A stretch of DNA of 64,000 nt from Acanthococcus lagerstroemiae (taxonomy: Eukaryota; Arthropoda; Insecta; Hemiptera; Eriococcidae). Below, in pieces: positions 56,201-64,000 of the stretch. The translations under genes and the position numbers were made by a program. Location: NCBI GenBank assembly GCA_031841125.1, contig CM063106.1, positions 8,246,001-8,310,000 on the forward strand, given 5' to 3'. Each line of letters begins with the position of its first letter. The stretch's first letter is position 1. Under the pieces are notes generated by a model, which was not told the origin of the DNA, searched no databases, and saw nothing but the letters and a program-made list of their open reading frames with translations.

Positions 56201-57480
56201 CTGTCCCTGTTCCTGTCCGTCTCTCCTCTTCGTTATTCGAACCTCGACAGATGGTGCGAATGGACGAGGGCGAGGTATAAATTAGCGAGCAGGGACTCGG
56301 TGCGCTTTTGTTGCCTTACACCTTGTTGTCTTTTTGATACTTATCAGTATGTCTCTTTTAAAAGTTGCGAACATTTTGTAGTATGTTGTGTACGCGGTGA
56401 CGTATAGTGCGTTTGTATTCGCCTACTCGCTGATTTTTATGTAGTGTTCGATGACAAGATAAACAACGATGGGTAGATAACCACGTGTACGATACACGGC
56501 ATCGGGGCCGAAATGAAAAGAGAAAAAAGGAGTTTGAAAGGAGTTCGGCTTCACTTACTGAATTGAGTGGTTCGAAAGTGTACGGTTCTAGTAAGGTAAA
56601 AACAGGAATTTGTCGAGAGTTAGAGGAAGAAGGACGTCGTAAAGAAAGCTTAGGTCGTTTATAAAGTCTGCGGAGAGAGGTACCGAACAACGCTGTTGGG
56701 GGATCAGGGAAGGGAGGACTGTGAGATTGTCAGTTATAAAATGTTTTTGTAATCCGAAAAATGTCGGGAAGAAGCGAACGAAAACTTTTTTGCTTTTAAA
56801 TATTGCTAGACGAAAAATTTTTGAGTAATCGACGAGCCCAAATACCCAAAAGATGATCATACTTTCTCAGTGTTGCCAAACTAAATCTTTAGTTTTCCGG
56901 GAATTTCCTTGGGGAAGGCCAGGTTTTGCCTACTAACTGCCTGAAAAACCTGTCGTGTTCTTTTTTCCATCTTCTCGCACGTCCTTGCTTCTATGCCTCA
57001 AAAAGTCTTTGTATTTGTATACTAGAAGGCTCTCGCGTGACTTCGAGTGGCGTTGTAAACAGTAAGAAATAACTCGACAGACGTTAGCGCGCCATTCAAA
57101 TAACATTACAGAATGCTTTGGGCTATTTTCCATCAGTGAATTACAAAACGTAGACCTCGCATTTCACAAACCATCACACTATTCTCTCGCTACTCATGAA
57201 GACCTATTAAGACCTTATTAAGATTTTATGCTCGGCGAAGACTTGTCGTGAATTGAGGTTTGTTTGGATTCTGATTGGAAGCTGCAGCTCCCCCCCCCCC
57301 CACCCGCACCCCGGCAGAAATCCCAACTCTGTAAAAATAATACACGTATGCAATAATATATTCGTATGCTACTATCTACAGGAAAGTTTCCAAAAATTTA
57401 TGACAGCCACCGGCGTAGGAATGGGACCGTGGACCGGTCGGGTTTGAACGGACGTAGGATTTCAGTGTATTTTAGTACGT
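53283..57480. other. No gene recognised
   Basis: The 120-codon frame at 55341-55703 has no recognised domain and contains an ACACCACCCTGTATG word resembling repeat termini. A CG-rich patch at 55980-56290 includes a TATAAATT at 56275 and a GCGAACGAAACGTTCGC hairpin. A C11 run lies near 57290. A short phased GACT stretch is at 57200-57245. No TIR pairs were found. Confidence 0.35.
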
Positions 57481-57481
57481 A

Positions 57482-58245
57482 CAGTATACTTCTGATTATT
57501 TGATTTCCGGTTGTTTGACATTCGGATTATTTGCCATGAAATATTTCCTCCCTGTTATTTCATCATTTTCCATATTACTTGACCATCAGCGGAATCTATT
57601 TTGGTGCGTAACCAGGAGGTACTGGAGTCTATGAAGAATAAATATCGATCACACCTTTTGAATCTTATTCTTCTAAACGATGCCAAAGATTATTATACAT
57701 CGATTAAAGGAAATAGACATAGTCGACGTAATTAGGTGGATATTGAAGAGACGAAATCAAGTTCAACCATGAACGATTATAAGATCATGGAGGAAGTTGT
57801 TGGATGACAGAGCGACGGATGAATACTGAAGAAAAATGAAAGGAACCGAAAATTTAGAGAATAATGGGCATTTTGACATTATTGTAAATCATGAAGAAGA
57901 AGCGGAGCTCCTTGTTTTATTGAGGAGAGTTCCAGAAGGAAGATGTTGGAAAAGAAGATCTCATCGAGTGGAAGATCTTATCGAGTGGATGGTTGTTGAA
58001 CAGAACTGAGTTGACTGACGATCACAATATTGAACTCGTTTAAAAAAATGGCGATAAGGTGGAGAGTGGTAATAATGATGAGGTAACAGAAACCCACTCA
58101 ACTTCCTCCACCCATTTAAGCCATTCTGATGGTCTTTGAGCAATTGAAACAGCTTTAAGTTATATAGGACATGGGACACCAAGAGGAATTCATGATGACC
58201 GAAGCAATTATGATGAAGATATGGAAAGAAATCACACTGAACAAA
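57482..58245 (+). pseudogene. Tigger/pogo-like transposon fragment with C-terminal coding traces
   Basis: A TA followed by CAGTATACTTCTGATTATTT at 57480 fits a pogo/Tigger left end. The plus strand gives NQEVLESMKNKYRSHLLNLI (57604 onward), matching the segment after the DDE domain. Then come HEEEAELLVLLRRVP and VEDLIEWMVVEQN (about 57890-58007), then ELTDDHNIELV and SHSDGL-AIETALSYI (58010-58170), the acidic C-terminal tail typical of Tigger proteins. Frames shift several times. The N-terminal helix-turn-helix and most of the catalytic region are absent. No right TIR was convincingly found. Confidence 0.6.
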
Positions 58246-58398
58246 AAAAAAAAAAAATGAAAAAAATGGGGGTTCAAAACAAAAGTCCATCACTGCTTTT
58301 TTTTTAGAACGTTACCTCATATTTATGCACAATGTATGGTATACATAAATGTAAAAAATTGTTTTATACCTACTGTATACAGTATAGTACTGAATAAG

Positions 58399-58636
58399 CA
58401 GTGGCGGATCCAGGATTACACTTGGAGGGGGGGGGGCTAAATGTTGGAGAAAAAGAGCAAAATTTTTTTTTTAAATTTCATTTATACAGTGGCGAATTTG
58501 GGAGTGGGGGTAAATGTTGGAGAAAAAAAGAGCAAATGAAACAATCGGTGGCTAAAATAAGTGGAAAAGCGAGTTTTTTTTGAGGGGCTATATAGCCCCG
58601 TTAGCCCCCCCCCCCTCCTCCTTAGATCCGCCTCTG
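58399..58636. mobile_element. 238-bp hAT MITE with poly-G
   Basis: The left end CAGTGGCGGATCCAGGA and the reverse-complemented right end CAGAGGCGGATCTAAGG match at 14 of 17. The TSD is TGAATAAG (58391-58398) and TGAATAAA (58637-58644), 7 of 8. G and C runs of about 10 lie inside the two ends. Internally a GAGAAAAAGAGCAAA-like word is repeated about 70 bp apart. Confidence 0.9.
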
Positions 58637-58849
58637 TGAATAAATATAGGTACAGTATGCATTGTAATCCAGAAAACGTCCTATGTTGTTTGTTATTACG
58701 TGCGCAAAATACATACAGAATAGGTACTGGAAGGGTATTAAGAAAACCATAATTATTACACACTAAAAAAACAAAGGCCAAAAAATTCGTATTATTTGAC
58801 ATTTCGGTTATTTGACGCTTCCTAGTTCCCAATCAGGGATTGTTACCAT

Positions 58850-59400
58850 ATTAAAGACGTTTTTAGAATTTCACTACCTTGCTTAAGACCCCTTAAGACT
58901 TTCCTGACTTTAGAAGTGTTCGTAGTCAGACTCGATTACTTAACATTCTTTAAGACTTTTCCAGATGTATTCAAGGTTCTCGAAGTTGCTTTCAATTATT
59001 ACTAACCAGGGGTGCGCTCAGAATTTTTTCCCATGAAGAGCTTTTCTTTTTCTGGGGTGGTCAAGTTGAAAAATTTATTCATCATTTTATCTAATGTAAA
59101 GTGTAAGTTCAAAATCTCAGTGGGAGCAAATGCCTTCACTGACCCCTCCCTGACCGCGCCAATGTTACAAACTTATTGGAGACTCCTTATTGCAACTTTT
59201 GTTTTTCACTTGCTTAAGACACAGTCTTGAGTAAATCTCACGCTCATTTGATCAAGATCTTCTTAAGAAAGTTGCATTGTCCCACTATCAACGTGTTCAT
59301 AACTATATTCAGAAACATTTACAGATTTATTCAAGACTCCTCAAGACTTATACAGACTCGACCATAACTCTATAAAACTCTGTCTAATTTGTTTAAGAAA
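58850..59400. repeat. Helically phased GACT tracts flanking a MITE
   Basis: Cores start at 58887, 58897 and 58906, and again at 59324, 59335, 59345, 59355, 59366 and 59376. The second run steps 11, 10, 10, 11 and 10 bp. A hAT MITE (59007-59164) sits between the two runs and may have split one tract. Confidence 0.75.
59007..59164. mobile_element. 158-bp hAT MITE
   Basis: The left end CAGGGGTGCGCTCAGAA and the reverse-complemented right end CATTGGCGCGGTCAGGG match at 12 of 17. The TSD is TTACTAAC (58999-59006) and TTACAAAC (59165-59172), 7 of 8 matching. The short interior frame at 59012-59230 is not a gene. Confidence 0.75.
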
Positions 59401-59439
59401 ATTGGCGGATTTACGGCAGAAAGCCCAGTTAAAAACGGT

Positions 59440-59730
59440 TGTAAGTAATCTACCATTTTTAAAGTTTAATGAAAAAAGGTCGAAATGTCAGATGATTTGG
59501 TTGGGGCCGCTTAAGTGTAGAAAAGATTGCAGGATTCTGGTAGAACCCCTTAAAAACGGATTGTATGTCCGACGATTTTACTGAGGTCTCTACAAAGTGA
59601 CACAATTCTGGCAAAATCGCTGAAAAAAGGTCAGACAGCTTGAAAAAAGATTAGACAAATTTATCGGAAGCCTCTTATGTGCAGAAAGTGGCACAATTTT
59701 GGTAAGTGCCCCCAAAAAAGGGTCAGATGG
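59440..59730. repeat. Degenerate tandem repeat, period about 75-90 bp
   Basis: Four loose units share AAAAAAGGTCAGA, a GATTTTGGTTGAGGCC-like block, and AAAGTGGCACAATTTTGG with CCCCTTAAAAA. Unit starts near 59472, 59551, 59624 and 59714. Confidence 0.55.
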
Positions 59731-60333
59731 TGTTAATCCCAGCCCTACGAAAATGAGCTCTTAGCTTTGTTTTTTTGGAGGGTGGAAGGGGGGGGGGTTA
59801 TATTAGCCGAGGTGCCTAAAAAGCTATTGTCTTTAGGTTTGGCCAATCTGGTACCGCTATTTCTTGTAGCTTCGTTGTAATCAAGCTAACGTTTTTGTAC
59901 ATTACGTCGTGCCGTATTTAGTAGTGGACCCACGGGATCTAGCTCCGGCGGCTTCCATCAGTAAAGGATCACCTAACGGCTAAAATATTGAAAAAAAAAA
60001 TCACTCACACATCTGGTTCAATAAACGGCGGGACATTAGCCAATTATGAGGACGAGGGAGTCATCACCGAAACCGACATATTTCTAACGCCTCTAGAAAA
60101 TATGGAGTGTAACAAGAAGTAAAATTTTCGACTTGTTGAAATTTTTCTTTGCTTTTTGACTCGAAATGTTGGAAAGTCGGGTCGCTCACTTGGGGGTTCC
60201 ATGGCCCTTATAAATTCTAAATCCAGCCCTAATCAACATTTTCGGGGAGAAAATCCCTTTTTGAATTTCTATATCGACGTATAACTGGATACTGAGGACG
60301 GTACCTTCTAATGCTCTTCATATTTGTCTTATC
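59731..60333. other. No gene recognised
   Basis: A G10 run near 59791 follows TTTTTTTGGAGGGTGGAAG. CCAGCCCTA-type words near 59738 and 60216 could be worn hAT ends, but without TSD they were not called. Confidence 0.4.
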
Positions 60334-60632
60334 TAATGGCGTCAGAAGATTTTTTTGTTGGGGGGGGGGGGAACCAAAATTTGAGTCGACAAAAATAGAA
60401 AAACTTTTAATCTCTGAAAGTTTAATCGAAGAAATAATAAATGGAAAATATCGTTGTAAATCTGAGAGTCCGTCTCTAAAGTCTCTCAGTGCGCCTTTTT
60501 ATCACCCTGCTAAACAGTTTTTGATTTTACTTCAATTTTTTGTGGAGATGGAGGTCATAATAGTTTGTTCTTTCTCAAATTCCTTGGGATTCACAATGTA
60601 CCGCTGAACACCCTTCTGTTCTGATGCCACTG
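60334..60632. mobile_element. 299-bp hAT MITE with poly-G
   Basis: The left end TAATGGCGTCAGAAGA and the reverse-complemented right end CAGTGGCATCAGAACA are related. The TSD is GTCTTATC (60326-60333) and GCCCTATC (60633-60640), 6 of 8 matching. A G12 run follows the left end. The 98-codon frame (60311-60607) almost coincides with the MITE and is not considered a gene. Confidence 0.8.
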
Positions 60633-62340
60633 GCCCTATCAAATGATTTTCATAATTTCAGTCAAGCAGTTTTTCAGTTCCTCTTCTGCGGGTGTATGAA
60701 AGGTTATAAAATCAGCGTCGCGGCGAATCTGAATTCCGAGAACACGTGAAAAACGACGTTCTGTGAAAGGAAATATGCCCTGCCATTGTAATAAATATAA
60801 CTCGCAGCTGCCCGCTTTCGAAAGAGGTAAGAAAATCCGGTCGCTGGAAACGTAAAAGGTGGTTCAGGAGGCGCGGAAGGCGGCGGCCGCTCGTTTTTAC
60901 CTCTTCGTTACCGTGCTGAAGATGATCAATCACCCCCACATACGTCATTGAGACCCCGTATCTTATACGAGTCGGTATTCTGTATTACACACATATATAT
61001 ATATATATAATACATGTTTATATACATCTACTCTAGTACATAATATACCTATACATACAAAAGGTGTGGACCCCCCCGCCGTATGAGATGCAGCCGCGTT
61101 CTTTCTATATCGTTTCTTTAATAATCCCTCTCTGTTTGTACAACGTACAAAATACAACTCCGGTAGACAGGTAACATTCTTCGTGCACACCTCCGAGCCT
61201 TCTTCGCGCGGCCATCTTTAAATTCGTGTAAGATTTTTTCCTCCCTATACCTGATGACAAACGGAGGCCGAATTCGAAGGGATGTTTATTTTGAACGAAC
61301 AGCCAGTGGGCTTTAAAGTTTACATATACTTGTGCATTCATTATACGCGTAGACTGTATACCGATCTCGGCGTCCCAAATCCCGTATATCATTATAGGAA
61401 GGAAAAGAAAGGCGCCATTAAGAGTTCGCCTGTGCGGCAATAAACCACGGCCAGATAATCTAGTCTAATACAGACTACATTGTAGGCGAAAAAGCAAAGA
61501 GCGACAATTACCATGTTCAGTAGCTCACAATTACCCACCGCCGCAGAACGGCTGAGAGTAAAAAAGAACATCTAAAGTCTGAGAAATCAGTTTTTGAATC
61601 TCGAACAACTTGCTCGATATCATCTATATTACTCCGCATACCGCCGAAAACATGCAAACTTTGTTACATTCTAACGATATGATTTATTTGGTCGACATGT
61701 TAAAAATAATATTATTGCACGTTTTCCGTTTGATCTCCCGCGTTTGTTCCTTCTTCGCGACTTAATTGAAACGCCCGTTCTAAAATTATCTCTCGAAAAT
61801 TTATCGCCTCTACCCTGGGTTCGGCCCGCTCCGTCACGACCACATTATGCTAGCCAATCGATTCGGTAAATTTTGATTTTGGCATCGACCGAAAGGTAAA
61901 TAAAGGAAGCATTCCAGGTGCGAGTTTTATTGCAACCCAAAATAGAGCCGCTGAACAAAACAGAGATATAAAATACCTCTACTCCCAACAGCCACCAGCA
62001 AGAAACAACAGCAACACACGGATGGATACCCACAGCATGGTCATTCGCTTATCGAATATTTTCTAGAGCTACCAACTTTTGGGGTCATTATAAATGCAAC
62101 CGCTGTGTATAATTGGTTCAAATTGGACGAGAATCATTGAATCCATGAATATGAACTTTTGAGAAAACACGATCAAGGATATTCACTTAACAGGAATCGC
62201 AATGAATCGCGAAGAGGCTTTCTTGGAATAATAGAACAACGTTTAATTTACCAGAAATGTGCTTTAGTTGGCAGTGGTGGCCTGCGTTTTTGGGATGTTC
62301 CAAAAATCAGTCATTTGTATGGCTGTTGCAGTTAAGGACC
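60633..62340. other. No gene recognised; AT microsatellite
   Basis: An (AT)n tract is at about 60992-61010. The segment 60700-61440 has mixed composition and several 60-110 codon minus-strand frames without recognised motifs. Nothing repetitive was detected from 61440 to 62340. Confidence 0.4.
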
Positions 62341-62590
62341 GTGCAGTTGTATCATTGTTTGTCTTAAAGTATAAAATATAGCAATTAATGCGGTTACCTA
62401 TGCTGAGGTTCCACTGAAGTCAGTATGAAATACTCGACTAGATATAGTATTAACGAGTTGAACCAAGTGCTGTTGCACCGTTGTTCCACTAGACACGGAG
62501 TAGAAACAGTCCACACGAATGCAGGTATTCTTCTGCTGGACCCAGTTTGAAAACAATGACCTAGAGTAGGGTTGCATCGTTGTTCTACCA

Positions 62591-63508
62591 CAAAGGCTGT
62601 TCAATAAGTAATGCCTCCAAGCCCATATCTTGGGAGCCACTAGACCTGGAAGAGTGCGCGCATGCTCTTTGGAAAGATAAACTCGTTAGCTTCAAAATGA
62701 GGGGTAGATCGGTTCCATATCTGCTTTTGTTCGCGAAGCATGTGTTCGAAACGAAAATTGGCTTACTGCCGCTCGGTACATGCAAGTATTTTTTGACACT
62801 TGAAGGTGCTACGCCAGTTGAGATTTCTCAATTCGTCATCCGATGCTACACAATACCTTTTTAGATATTTTTCAAAATACCTGAATAGATAAAAGTCACT
62901 AGGAGCACGGTCGGGGTCATAAGGAGGGTACGAAACAATTTTGTAATGCGACTCTTCTATCCTGGCTTGAGTGCGTGCTGCGGCGTGCGGCCTCATGTTG
63001 CCCTGTTGCAGTAAGCTGATACCGCTAGCAGGTCGAACGCGGCTTAATCGACATAATAAGGCTGTCAAGATCTAACAAAACTTCTCAGCATTGATTGTGG
63101 TGTCCTTTTTCAAAATCCCGAAATTTTTGATCAAGTTTGGCAACAGTTTCATCCTTTTCGGCAATTTTGGGCGCCCTGACCAAGATTTATCAAGTAATTC
63201 GAACGCACCAGCCTTTGTTTCCCTTGCCCACATCCGTACCGCACTGATATCAAAACACTCATCCCCAAAACGCGCCTTTAATCGTCGAAAAATCTCAACC
63301 GGCGTAGCACCTTCAAGTGTCAAAAAATGCGGCAGTAAGACAATTTTCGTTTCGAACACATGCTCCGCGAACAAAAGCAGATATGGAACCGATCTACCTC
63401 CATTTTGAAGCGAACGAGTTATCTTTCCAAAGATCATGCGCGCATTCTTCCAGGTCTAGTGGCTCCCAAGATACGGGCTTGGAGGCATTACTTATTGAAC
63501 AGCCTTTG
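62591..63508 (-). mobile_element. 918-bp rearranged mariner with about 220-bp inverted ends
   Basis: Both ends start CAAAGGCTGTTCAATAAGTA when read inward, and the match continues for about 220-240 bp with over 90% identity by eye. That is far longer than the roughly 30-bp TIR usual for mariners. The matching arm includes the region before and at the start of the transposase gene. The target is TA: right copy intact (63509-63510), left copy read as CA (62589-62590). The neighbouring minisatellite units show the uninterrupted TTCTACTAGACACAG form and confirm the site. The original 3' end was apparently replaced by an inverted copy of the 5' end. Confidence 0.85.
62840..63437 (-). pseudogene. 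Mariner transposase, internally deleted
   Basis: On the minus strand, 63437-63072 gives LTLEGATPVEIFRRLKARFG, then FDISAVRMWARETKAGAFEL, then DKSWSGRPKLP, which is the paired helix-turn-helix region of mariner transposases with the G-R-P linker. After a frame change, 63068-62840 gives ISLLQQGNMRPHAAARTQAR, then YPPYDPDRAPSDFYLF and ASDDELRN, the C-terminal part of the catalytic domain. Most of the segment holding the first catalytic Asp is missing. The usual H-D-N of the second Asp reads Q-G-N here, while the third (P-D-x-A-P-S-D) remains. It cannot encode an active enzyme. Confidence 0.88.
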
Positions 63509-64000
63509 TAGATACAGTGTAGAAACAGTCGACACAAGTGCAATTGTGTTCTACTAGACACAGTTTAAAAACAGTGAATTTGATTGCAGTTGGGTCATTG
63601 TTCTGTTAACCTCAAGAACATTTAACTCGAGTAGTGCTTGGACTGATCTTGATATTGTGAACAATGGTTTTCTGTTTGTAATTTACTCCTTTAGCAGTGC
63701 CAATTGCAGGATATTAATTTAGAAGGATACATGTAATATTTTACCGGTAGTTGTTATATTATGGTGCCATGGTGATATCCGAAGTTATCCAAGCATTAAA
63801 TTTAAAATGCAGTTGCGCTGTTGTTCTGCTGCGCAAAATATAAAGAGAATCCACATAAGTGCTGCTGCATTATTGTTCCGCTAAACACAATAGGTATGAG
63901 AACAGTTACCTCAAGTGTATGGCGCACTTCCAGCACTTCCATTGTTGTTCACAAGACGCAGTACTCGACTGACATATCGTTCCATTCACTTTTGTAGGTA

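Larger units (their letters stand above)
62341..64000. repeat. Degenerate minisatellite, about 50-bp unit
   Basis: A unit close to TTGTTCTACTAGACACAGT, then TAGAAACAGTCNACACAAGTGC, recurs with TTGTTC-type cores near 62353, 62478, 62578, 63547, 63597, 63821, 63872 and 63942. An intermediate core near 62528 gives 50-bp steps. A mariner element (62591-63508) interrupts one unit. The array is most degenerate at 63610-63800 and runs off the right edge of the window. Confidence 0.75.

Noticed and set aside
58370..58830. Right terminus of the Tigger-like fragment
   Set aside because: TTATTTGAC/TTCGG words at 58790-58815 repeat those of the left end but in direct orientation, so they do not make a TIR pair.
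1..64000. CRISPR arrays, operons, rRNA genes, phage or plasmid features
   Set aside because: No regularly spaced identical repeats with unique spacers, no clustered long same-strand ORFs, and no rRNA-like sequence were seen; the window is eukaryotic in character.
1..64000. Conserved animal microRNA precursors
   Set aside because: I looked for common seeds such as let-7, bantam, miR-1 and miR-10 and saw none; absence by eye is not proof.

Overview
The window looks like a repeat-dense, gene-poor stretch of an arthropod (most likely insect) nuclear genome. It is AT-rich without obvious CpG depletion, no frame exceeds about 150 codons, and no operons, ribosome-binding sites or prokaryotic genes are visible. 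The coding traces I recognise belong to animal transposable elements: hAT, Tc1/mariner, pogo/Tigger and several non-LTR retrotransposons. All are broken by stops, frameshifts or deletions. I could not identify the species, and I found no intact host protein gene. Any host exons present must be short or non-coding.

Layout: 0-1.5 kb holds two tandem arrays. 2.5-6.1 kb is a decayed, transposase-bearing hAT element with terminal inverted repeats (TIRs); its gene is split by a nested 163-bp MITE with a perfect 8-bp target-site duplication (TSD). 6.8-7.3 kb is a LINE fragment. 7.8-8.4 kb has the best promoter candidate (two palindromic CRE sites and a TATA box). 11.07-12.71 kb holds two adjacent DNA elements, one of them containing a LINE tail. 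14 kb carries a tRNA-like SINE head. 18.2-20.5 kb holds three DNA elements, including a pogo-like one, followed by a TATA+Inr promoter candidate. 29.6-31.7 kb contains a foldback element with a 9-bp TSD, a poly-G hAT MITE, another tRNA-like sequence and a Jockey-like fragment. 34.0-34.8 kb is an inverted pair of two-unit arrays. 35.4-36.5 kb holds two hAT MITEs. 46.5-48.3 kb is a ~139-bp satellite split by a hAT element rich in TATCGATA. 49.2-51 kb holds two LINE fragments. 57.5-60.6 kb has a Tigger fragment and three hAT MITEs. 62.3-64 kb is a ~50-bp minisatellite interrupted by a rearranged mariner.

Three signals stand out as possibly undescribed. (1) A 107-108 bp sequence occurs three times with the same ends; two copies have 14-15 bp TSDs, which looks like a very short retroposon without an A-tail. 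(2) At least ten scattered tracts carry GACT (or AGTC) cores spaced 10-11 bp apart, matching the DNA helical repeat. (3) A 581-bp foldback element has a perfect 9-bp TSD and arms built from a 14-16 bp minisatellite. Several insertions interrupt sequences whose uninterrupted form is still readable nearby, so the order of events can be read directly.
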